Source of the DNA: Cyclobacteriaceae bacterium
GTDB lineage: Bacteria; Bacteroidota; Bacteroidia; Cytophagales; Cyclobacteriaceae
Assembly: GCA_025808415.1 (NCBI GenBank)
Contig: CP075525.1
Coordinates: forward strand, 3,519,501 to 3,583,500
Direction: 5' to 3'
Length of the DNA stretch: 64,000 bases
The position numbers and the translations under genes were made by a program. The stretch's first letter is position 1; every line of letters starts with the position of its first letter. The notes under the pieces are model-generated. The model ran no database searches and was not told the origin of the DNA. It saw only the letters and a list, made by a program, of their open reading frames with translations. Below, one piece after another: positions 57,214 through 64,000 of the stretch.

Positions 57214-59912
57214 TACTTAACAGAAACAGAACCTCTGTACTGGCGATGGGTGTACGTTAAATGATAGTAATATACTCCCGAGGCAGCATCTTTCGGAAAC
57301 CACCTGAAATCACGGTTTGAGCTTTCATAAACCTGTGTTCCCCAACGGTCGTAAATGCGGACGTTTACAAAACTACCCATGCAGTTATCCTTTGGAAGGA
57401 TGCTGACATACTCGCCATTTTCAAACTTCACCATCGCGAAAAATTCATTCTTACCGTTGCCATCAGGGGTTACCAGGTTTGGCGGAAGGAATTCTTCATA
57501 ACTTGCCTCCTCATCTTTGATGATGATATTTACTTCAACACTTTGTTGCCCACCGTTGAAACAACGACCGTCATTCACAGAAAAGGTAAACGTGTAGTCA
57601 TTTTCAAACACTCCGTTTTGGAAGATGGTACAATCGGGGATCCACGAAAAAACAGACTCGACCAATCCTGTTCCTTCAACGCTTGAAAATGAGTAGCCCG
57701 AAGGTGTTACGCTACCGGTAGCATCTGAAAGTTCTAAACGGATAACATCTTGCGGGTTCACATCGGCATCAACACCGGTTACTTTTAGTTGTATCTCCTG
57801 CCCCCTAAATACGGATACCGCTCCGCTTACTAAAGGCACATCGGCATTTATGCTGGCAATGGCAATGGCAGGGGGCAGGTTATCGGGTGGTTCAACCGTT
57901 ACGACTACCGTTAATGTATCGGCTTTGTAAAACCGGCATTTGTTGGCATTATCAACCACCATAAACATCAGCTCATAAACCGACTTTACCGCCAGGTCAA
58001 TCTTATCGCAATTCAGGTACCAAGAAAATGGAGATGACACCGTTCCGTTTCCCTGGTCGCCAGGGAAGACCATTCCATATTCCGCAACATTAAAATCAAA
58101 CCCAAGGGCTTCCAATGTAATAAAGTCATTATCGGCATCGGCACCCGAGACCGTAAACTCAAGTGTTTCGTAAATCTTTTTAGTTACCTCAATATGCTTC
58201 TCTTGCAATTGCTGAAGGTTGGAACTGATAACCGGATCGGCATTGCCCGGCAATTTGATGGTAAGGTTAAAGGTGAGCGTATCCGGGCTGGCGATCAAAC
58301 ACTTGTCACGGTCGTCAACAATAACCTGTATTTTAAACTGTGTTTTTTGGGTGAAGTCATACACATCGCAACGCGAGTCCCACGTGAACAAACCGGTTAA
58401 CTGACCGGGTTGGGTTGGGTTAAGATTCAATGTCATGCCAACATTGGCAAATAGAAACCCATCCACCAGCACAAACACATCTAGTTGATCTAGGTCAGCA
58501 TCCTCTGCCTGAATGGGAATACTGAGCAATGGATCGCCTTCATTAATCAAAATGGTTTGATTAACTGTGATAAACTGAGGCGGGCTGTTGGGTGGGGGCT
58601 GAACAAAAACATTAACGACCAGTGTGTCTGACAAGGGTAAACTACAGGCATCATCGAAAGCGATTATGCCAATTTGAAAATTACCACCGGGCACTAACGG
58701 GCATTCCGGGAAACAAATCGTGAAATCAGCCACACTGCCATTAATTAAAGTAGCTGTACTCACCGAAGGCAACAACTCATTCAGGTAGCGGGTGGAGTTT
58801 TTAAAATTGAGCGGTAATACCCGTATATAAACTTTTTCCTGGAAACTATCTTCGGCCTTTTCCGAATCTTTATCGGAAACCCTAACCTCCACGCAACGAT
58901 CGGCATCCGAAACAGTGTTGGCAAACGTAACCGACAACGGCTGTTTATGCTGGCTGAAAGAAGCCGAGCCCTTTTTACGGCCAACAATTTGCGGAGGTTC
59001 CGCCACCGGGCAGGCATCCACTACAAGCATCTGGAAGTCGCGCCTTACTTCACCGATTTTTACACCATCCCTGAACTCCTCACACTTTACAGCAAAAACA
59101 TAAAGCGCAATACCAGTTTGAGGGGGTGTTACGGTAAGAAACCCATCATCACTTATTTTCAAATCGGGTGATCCACCGGTTATCCGATTAAGGCTGTAGC
59201 CGGGTCGCCAGAGCACATCCGGGTAAGGGCCTGGCCGGGGTAATCCACCCGGTGGAAGGGCATCGGGGGTTAACGTGTTTAACGGAGTAACTAAAGAGTA
59301 CACCAATGAATCGCCATCATCATCAGTACCGGCAAAATCAACATAGTATTTTTTCTGCGGACAGGCGTAATCATTTAATGGAGGAAAAAGCCTTGGTGAA
59401 GAATTGATGAAAGGCTCACCGTTTTTAACCACGGGAGGAAACTCAAGGTAAAAAGTTTGCCCCGCGTTACGGTTGCTGAATGCCGGGTTCTCGCTGTAAA
59501 TGTTGGCAATCTGGTAATTCCTGCAGCAACGCTCCCACGATATGTAGTAGCCTTGCGGATCATTGAACACACTGGGCAATAAAGTAACCGTGCTGCTGTA
59601 AACAATTTTTGAGGTAACTATCTCGCCTTTTGAGCATTCGGGTTGAGTATAGTTAACATTACTGATGGCCGATTGAAATAACCTTATGCCGTTGAACATA
59701 ATGGCATTGTCGCGCTTTCTGAAAATCCGGACATCGGCAAAAGCATCTTTGGCTCCCTGAAGTCCATTCAACTCATCAAAATATAATATCAGGTTTAACC
59801 GATAGGTGTTTCCGGAAATGTGGATCAACTCAAACTCTCCACCCACAATGTGAGAAGCCCTTGCCGGGAGGATGGCCAGAAGAAGCAAAAAGGAAAGAAT
59901 GACAACTCTCAT
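57210..59912 (-). CDS. Large T9SS type B (CHU_C) surface protein with cadherin-like repeats
   Basis: 900 aa from the ATG at 59912 (MRVVILSFLLLLAILPARA signal); an ATG at 59951 is less likely. The N-terminus HIVGGEFELIHISGNTYRLNLILYFD is common to large Bacteroidota gliding proteins. Several Ig/cadherin-like modules repeat a pattern of NxPP then DxDNDxI/LDQLDV. The C-terminal domain is CHU_C-like: LPPNLVTPDGNGKNEFFAMV, VNVRIYDRWGTQVYESSNRDF and GVYYYHLTY, the type B export signal. Probably an adhesin. Confidence 0.87.
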   Translation of the reverse strand: MRVVILSFLLLLAILPARASHIVGGEFELIHISGNTYRLNLILYFDELNGLQGAKDAFADVRIFRKRDNAIMFNGIRLFQSAISNVNYTQPECSKGEIVTSKIVYSSTVTLLPSVFNDPQGYYISWERCCRNYQIANIYSENPAFSNRNAGQTFYLEFPPVVKNGEPFINSSPRLFPPLNDYACPQKKYYVDFAGTDDDGDSLVYSLVTPLNTLTPDALPPGGLPRPGPYPDVLWRPGYSLNRITGGSPDLKISDDGFLTVTPPQTGIALYVFAVKCEEFRDGVKIGEVRRDFQMLVVDACPVAEPPQIVGRKKGSASFSQHKQPLSVTFANTVSDADRCVEVRVSDKDSEKAEDSFQEKVYIRVLPLNFKNSTRYLNELLPSVSTATLINGSVADFTICFPECPLVPGGNFQIGIIAFDDACSLPLSDTLVVNVFVQPPPNSPPQFITVNQTILINEGDPLLSIPIQAEDADLDQLDVFVLVDGFLFANVGMTLNLNPTQPGQLTGLFTWDSRCDVYDFTQKTQFKIQVIVDDRDKCLIASPDTLTFNLTIKLPGNADPVISSNLQQLQEKHIEVTKKIYETLEFTVSGADADNDFITLEALGFDFNVAEYGMVFPGDQGNGTVSSPFSWYLNCDKIDLAVKSVYELMFMVVDNANKCRFYKADTLTVVVTVEPPDNLPPAIAIASINADVPLVSGAVSVFRGQEIQLKVTGVDADVNPQDVIRLELSDATGSVTPSGYSFSSVEGTGLVESVFSWIPDCTIFQNGVFENDYTFTFSVNDGRCFNGGQQSVEVNIIIKDEEASYEEFLPPNLVTPDGNGKNEFFAMVKFENGEYVSILPKDNCMGSFVNVRIYDRWGTQVYESSNRDFRWFPKDAASGVYYYHLTYTHRQYRGSVSVKY

Positions 59913-59985
59913 AACAACAACACGAATCGAAAGATAAGAAAACACATCCAACCGGAAAATACCTTCAATTGGCTAATTTGCCACC

Positions 59986-61407
59986 ATGAAAAAGGGAACT
60001 GTATTGGAAGGGATTTACCTGGAAAGCATGGCTGCTGAGGGAAAATGTGTGGCGCGCATTGACGGAAAGGTGTTGTTTGTGGAGGGAGGTGCCCCGGGCG
60101 ATACAGTGAATGTTGAATTGAACAAAATCAAAAGCAGTTTCCTGGAAGGAAAAGCCACGCAAATAGTCAAAGCATCTACGCTACGCGTTGAACCAGCCTG
60201 TTCGCATTTTGGGTTTTGTGGAGGATGTAAGTGGCAGCATTTAAGTTATGAAAGCCAGCTCCGCTTTAAACAGCAGCAGGTAACGGATAATTTCAAACAC
60301 ATTGGCGGGTTAGGTTTTCCTGAGGTGAGGCCAATAATAGGTTCTTCAAAAATCTACCACTACCGCAACCGGCTGGACTTCAGCGCATCGGCACAGCGCT
60401 GGTTGACACGCGATGAACTGAATGCGGGCATTCCCTTTGGGGAGCCTGCACTCGGTTTCCATGTTCCTAAAAGTTTCGACAAGGTTTTTGATGTGGCCGA
60501 GTGTCACCTTCAACCCGAACCCAGCAACAGCATTCGTTTGGCTATACGAGAAATTGCCCTACGGGAAAACATACCCTTTTTTGATTTACGAAAACAAACC
60601 GGGTACCTGCGCACGGTAACCATTCGCACAGCCACTACCGGTGAAGTGATGGTGATTGTACAGGTTGCTTACAATGAACCTGAATGGCTGGGTGTTATAA
60701 TGAACGAAGTTGGCAACCGCTTTCCCCAAATCACTTCATTATTGTATGTAATCAATAACAAACGCAACGACACTTTTCACGATCTCAGCATCCACACCTG
60801 GAAAGGCAATTCTTACATTACCGAATCCATGATGAAGCCAAATAGCAGCGGTGCACTTCAATTTCATGTCGGCCCAAAATCATTCTATCAAACCAATTCC
60901 GAACAGGCCTATGCATTATATAAAGTGGCCTGGGAAATGGCAGAATTAACAGGTGATGAGTTGGTATACGACTTATACACCGGCACCGGCACCATCGCCA
61001 ATTTTGTGGCGGGGCAAGCTAAGAAAGTAATTGGGCTAGAGTATGTGGAGGCAGCCATTGAAGACGCTAACGTTAATTCTTCCATCAATGGCATTTCAAA
61101 TACCGAATTCTACGCTGGTGACATGAAGGACTTATTGGATGACGGGTTTCTTCAACAACACGGCAAGCCTGATGTTGTCATTACCGATCCACCCCGGGCG
61201 GGCATGCACGAAGATGTCTGCAAGATGTTGCTAAAGGCAGAGGCGAAACGCATAGTGTATGTAAGTTGTAACCCAGCCACACAAGCCCGTGATTTAAAAA
61301 TCCTTTCCGAAAAATATTCCATCCTTGCCGTTCAGCCCGTAGATATGTTTCCGCATACCATGCACGTGGAGAATGTGGTGAGCCTTGCATTAGTCAAAGG
61401 TCACTAG
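59986..61407 (+). CDS. rlmD: 23S rRNA (uracil-C5)-methyltransferase, RlmD/RumA family
   Basis: 473 aa. TRAM domain (EGIYLESMAAEGKCVARIDGKVLFVEGGAPGD), a 4Fe-4S cluster site with Cys residues in ACSHFGFCGGCKWQH, SAM-binding DLYTGTGTIANF, then VITDPPRAGMH and the catalytic Cys in VYVSCNPATQARDL. It methylates a uracil in 23S rRNA; whether it is the U1939 enzyme or its RlmCD paralogue is by family only. Divergent from the T9SS gene. Confidence 0.92.
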   Translation: MKKGTVLEGIYLESMAAEGKCVARIDGKVLFVEGGAPGDTVNVELNKIKSSFLEGKATQIVKASTLRVEPACSHFGFCGGCKWQHLSYESQLRFKQQQVTDNFKHIGGLGFPEVRPIIGSSKIYHYRNRLDFSASAQRWLTRDELNAGIPFGEPALGFHVPKSFDKVFDVAECHLQPEPSNSIRLAIREIALRENIPFFDLRKQTGYLRTVTIRTATTGEVMVIVQVAYNEPEWLGVIMNEVGNRFPQITSLLYVINNKRNDTFHDLSIHTWKGNSYITESMMKPNSSGALQFHVGPKSFYQTNSEQAYALYKVAWEMAELTGDELVYDLYTGTGTIANFVAGQAKKVIGLEYVEAAIEDANVNSSINGISNTEFYAGDMKDLLDDGFLQQHGKPDVVITDPPRAGMHEDVCKMLLKAEAKRIVYVSCNPATQARDLKILSEKYSILAVQPVDMFPHTMHVENVVSLALVKGH

Positions 61408-61540
61408 TCAAGTCGTAATCGATTGCAGATCAACTCACCCGCTTAAACCGCTACCTAACATTCGTTTTTTTAAATTTTTTATGGTCGTTCTCTTGAACAA
61501 TAAAATATTATTGCTCACTATTGTATCAAGTCAATAGTAA

Positions 61541-61654
61541 ATGAAGTTAAACGCACACATTATATCAGGCATAAGCAACCGCATCGGTGGGCTATCGGGT
61601 ATACTTGTGCTAGTCATTATTGTCATTATTAACCGGGCATCGGGGCGATGGTGA
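61541..61654 (+). CDS. ilv leader peptide (attenuation)
   Basis: A 37-codon frame, ATG at 61541 and TGA at 61652-61654. Codons 21-30 read ILVLVIIVII, ten branched-chain residues in a row, just as in ilv leader peptides of other bacteria. The stalling run ends eight bases before the first arm of an antiterminator, and the stop lies past that arm. It precedes ilvE-ilvD by 100 bases. It is too short to be an enzyme, and the peptide composition is the signal. Confidence 0.85.
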   Translation: MKLNAHIISGISNRIGGLSGILVLVIIVIINRASGRW

Positions 61655-61717
61655 TTTGACTATACAGATAGAACCAAACATGAACCGCCTCGATGAAAAT
61701 CGGGGCGGTTTTGTTTT
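61638..61717 (+). promoter_or_regulatory. ilv attenuator: antiterminator and terminator
   Basis: Arm 2 CATCGGGGCG (61638-61647) can pair with arm 3 CGCCTCGATG (61686-61695). Arm 3, within AACCGCCTCGAT (61683-61694), can also pair with arm 4 ATCGGGGCGGTT (61699-61710), giving a 12-bp terminator with a GAAA loop and the T-rich tail TTGTTTT. Arms 2 and 4 are near copies. Ribosome stalling at the branched-chain codons leaves arm 2 free and blocks the terminator. Confidence 0.85.
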
Positions 61718-61754
61718 AATAAGATGGATACAAACTAACAGTTGTTTAAACATT

Positions 61755-62642
61755 ATGTACTACACCAAGAACACCGTACTCTACCTGAATGGTAAGTTCA
61801 TTAAAGCGGCTGACGCCAACACCGACTTGTACAGCCAGACATTACACTATGGTTATGGAGCGTTTGAAGGCATTCGCGCTTACAACACCACACAAGGAAC
61901 AAAAATTTTTAAAGCCTACGAGCATTACGAACGACTTCGCCACAGCTGCGTGTCCGTTGGCATTCCGTTCGATTATGATACCGAATCACTGATACAGGTA
62001 ACGTACCAACTGCTGGAAAAAAATAAGTTAAAAGATGCGTACATCCGCCCGCTGGTGTATTGCAGCCCCAACATGTCGCTTACCGCGCCTAAGGAAGTGT
62101 TCATTATGATTGCTGTTTGGGAATGGGGGAAATACCTGGGCAGCAACCTGCTCAAGCTCTGCCTGTCATCTTACCAGCGCCCCAATCCAAACTCTGTTAA
62201 AGTAGATGCAAAAATCACCGGGCATTACGTTAACTCCATCCTGGCCACCAGCGAAGCGAAAGTGCGCGGCTATGATGAAGCACTGATGCTCGATATGCAC
62301 GGGTACATTGCTGAAGCACCCGGAGCAAACTTCTTCCTCGAAAAAGATGGTGTACTGTACACCCCGCTAAAAGGGCATATCCTTCCGGGCATCACCCGGC
62401 AAACCGTCATCAACATTTGTAAAGAATTAGACATACCCGTACAGGAACGCAACATCAAACCCGAAGAACTTCAGGATGCCGACAGCGCTTTTCTGTGCGG
62501 AACCGCAGCCGAAGTGATCGGTATTGAATCGGTTGACGCAAAACCGTTTGCAAAACCATGGAAGGAAACCCTGGGAGCGGTAATCCAGGAAGCTTACCAG
62601 GCACAGGTGCTGGATAAGTCGTTTAGTCATGTGATTATTTAG
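61755..62642 (+). CDS. ilvE: Branched-chain amino acid aminotransferase (short form)
   Basis: 295 aa from the ATG at 61755. The open frame extends back to 61620 through the attenuator, which I reject. PLP class IV: LHYGYGAFEGIRAY, KITGHYVNSILATSEAKVRGYDEAL with the catalytic Lys, APGANFFLEKDGVLYTP, PGITRQTVINIC and FLCGTAAEV. It transfers the last amino group for Val, Leu and Ile. First gene of the attenuator-controlled operon, before ilvD. A second, longer BCAT lies at 23078. Confidence 0.92.
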   Translation: MYYTKNTVLYLNGKFIKAADANTDLYSQTLHYGYGAFEGIRAYNTTQGTKIFKAYEHYERLRHSCVSVGIPFDYDTESLIQVTYQLLEKNKLKDAYIRPLVYCSPNMSLTAPKEVFIMIAVWEWGKYLGSNLLKLCLSSYQRPNPNSVKVDAKITGHYVNSILATSEAKVRGYDEALMLDMHGYIAEAPGANFFLEKDGVLYTPLKGHILPGITRQTVINICKELDIPVQERNIKPEELQDADSAFLCGTAAEVIGIESVDAKPFAKPWKETLGAVIQEAYQAQVLDKSFSHVII

Positions 62643-62733
62643 TTGGTAGTCGATAGTTAGTAGTTGGCTGTAACTCATAAGCCAACGAAAGAACTCAGAA
62701 CTATCATCTAACAACTAACAACTAAAGAAACGA
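62643..62733. repeat. Imperfect inverted repeats between ilvE and ilvD
   Basis: GTTGGCT (62663-62669) pairs with AGCCAAC (62680-62686). The outer flanks TAGTCGATAGTTAGTAGTTG and CTATCATCTAACAACTAACA are roughly inverse. Such TAGT/AACT-rich inverted repeats are often seen between genes in Bacteroidota. No gene is seen here. Confidence 0.4.
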
Positions 62734-64000
62734 ATGCAATTAAATAAATACAGCAGCACCATTACACAAGACTCCACCCTGCCTGCATCGCAGGCCATGC
62801 TCTATGGCATTGGCTTAACTGAACATGATTTAACGAAGGCACAGGTGGGTATTGTCAGCACCGGTTTTGATGGCAACACCTGCAACATGCACCTGAACAA
62901 ACTGGCCGAAGAAGTAAAAACTGCCGTATGGGATAATGAACTCGTGGGCTTGATCTTCCATACCATTGGTGTTAGCGATGGCATCAGCAACGGAACGGAA
63001 GGCATGCGCTATTCGCTGGTAAGCCGCGAAGTCATTGCCGACTCAATTGAAACCGTTTGTGGTGCACAATATTATGATGGGTTGATTGCGGTAGTCGGTT
63101 GCGATAAAAATATGCCGGGCTCGCTCATCGCGATGGGCAGGTTAAATCGCCCCGCGATTATGGTCTATGGCGGAACTATTGCAGGCGGCAACTGGAAAGG
63201 AAAAGAACTCAACATCGTATCGGCCTTTGAAGCGCTTGGCGAAAAGCTCGCCAACAAATTATCGGATGAAGATTATAAAGGCATCATACAAAATTCCTGT
63301 CCCGGTGCAGGCGCGTGTGGAGGGATGTATACCGCTAATACCATGGCATCGGCCATTGAAGCGCTCGGCATGTCGTTACCTTACTCATCTTCCAATCCCG
63401 CGTTGAGCAAAGAAAAATCAAAAGAATGTAACGATACCGGCAAAGCCATTCACAACCTGCTCAGGCTCGATTTAAAACCACGCGACATCATGACACGCAA
63501 GGCATTTGAAAATGCTTTGACTATTGTAATGGCATTGGGCGGAAGCACGAATGCCGTGCTGCACCTGATTGCCATGGCCAAAGCAGTGGGGATAAAAATC
63601 ACCCAGGAAGATTTTCAAACCATCTCCGACAAAACTCCCGTGTTGGCCAACTTAAAACCCAGTGGTCAGTATTTAATGGGTGATGTGCATCGCGTGGGCG
63701 GTGTACCCGCAGTAATGAAATATTTATTGAGCAAAGGCTACCTGCATGGCGATTGTATAACCGTTACCGGAAAAACCATTGCCGAAAATGTTGAGCATGC
63801 AGCCGATCTGAATTTTGATGCACAGGATGTTATTGCTTCTGTTGAAAAACCGATCAAAGCAACGGGACATATTCAGATTCTCTATGGCAACCTGGCAGAA
63901 AAAGGATCAGTAGCCAAGATCAGCGGAAAAGAAGGTGATGCCTTTAAAGGTAAAGCGCGCGTCTTCAACGGAGAGTTCGAACTCATTGAAGGTATCCAAC
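62734..64000 (+). CDS. ilvD: Dihydroxy-acid dehydratase (3' end outside window)
   Basis: ATG at 62734 ([28 protein letters not shown]); 422 codons are visible. Iron-sulfur enzyme that converts dihydroxy acids to 2-oxo acids in Val/Ile/Leu synthesis. Cluster and metal motifs: [24 protein letters not shown] and [33 protein letters not shown] follows. It lies directly behind the short ilvE in the attenuator operon. Confidence 0.95.
   Translation, partial: MQLNKYSSTITQDSTLPASQAMLYGIGLTEHDLTKAQVGIVSTGFDGNTCNMHLNKLAEEVKTAVWDNELVGLIFHTIGVSDGISNGTEGMRYSLVSREVIADSIETVCGAQYYDGLIAVVGCDKNMPGSLIAMGRLNRPAIMVYGGTIAGGNWKGKELNIVSAFEALGEKLANKLSDEDYKGIIQNSCPGAGACGGMYTANTMASAIEALGMSLPYSSSNPALSKEKSKECNDTGKAIHNLLRLDLKPRDIMTRKAFENALTIVMALGGSTNAVLHLIAMAKAVGIKITQEDFQTISDKTPVLANLKPSGQYLMGDVHRVGGVPAVMKYLLSKGYLHGDCITVTGKTIAENVEHAADLNFDAQDVIASVEKPIKATGHIQILYGNLAEKGSVAKISGKEGDAFKGKARVFNGEFELIEGIQ

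Overview
The window looks like a Bacteroidota chromosome, most likely Cytophagales. The support is gliding-motility-type C-terminal (CHU_C, T9SS type B) domains, a PorP/SprF protein, TAnnTTTG-type -7 boxes, a type II-C CRISPR locus and many outer-membrane barrels. Genus level is not claimed. No rRNA and no complete prophage or insertion sequence is present. Four intact tRNA genes are present.

Layout. (1) 1-12773: the 3' part of a type II-C cas9, a REP-associated transposase (RAYT) lodged between cas9 and cas1, then cas1, cas2 and a very long array of 137 repeats and 136 spacers with a degenerate repeat at its far end. (2) 12.8-31.1 kb: mostly housekeeping and transport: YigZ/IMPACT, a GIN-domain protein, lysoplasmalogenase, a prfB (programmed +1 frameshift)-thioredoxin-MFS operon, a MocR/EamA divergent pair, an ilvE-type aminotransferase, an ABC export set with an Rrf2 regulator, tRNA-Thr and crcB-DUF190. 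(3) 31.2-31.7 kb: two tRNA-Leu genes, one flanked by broken tRNA-Leu pieces carrying 19-nt hairpins. (4) 31.8-43.1 kb: a surface operon (S74 tail-fibre-like protein, type B T9SS protein, PorP/SprF), a secreted WD40-caspase protein and a subtilase. (5) 43.2-54.1 kb: a sulfur-compound cluster on the minus strand: MBL-rhodanese, thioredoxin, DsrE, rhodanese, SoxB-like, OprD-like porin, TsdA-like dihaem cytochrome, two YeeE/YedE and TauE/SafE. (6) 54-64 kb: TPR histidine kinase, tRNA-Lys with another hairpin-linked tRNA fragment, a large type B T9SS protein, rlmD, and an ilv operon (ilvE, ilvD) behind a leader-peptide attenuator.

How it works together. The sulfur genes appear to import thiosulfate or sulfane sulfur (YeeE pair), oxidise it in the periplasm (TsdA-like, SoxB-like), carry persulfide (DsrE, rhodanese, MBL-rhodanese) and export sulfite (TauE). 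Four of their promoters carry a CRP/FNR-like dyad. At three of them its centre is exactly 29.5 nt upstream of a perfect TAnnTTTG box, so they look like one regulon.

The most notable signals are that shared dyad/promoter spacing, the ilv attenuator whose leader peptide contains ILVLVIIVII, the 19-nt hairpins joined to tRNA fragments at two separate tRNA loci, a promoter-like signal inside the CRISPR repeat, and two spacers that differ only at third codon positions of the same peptide.
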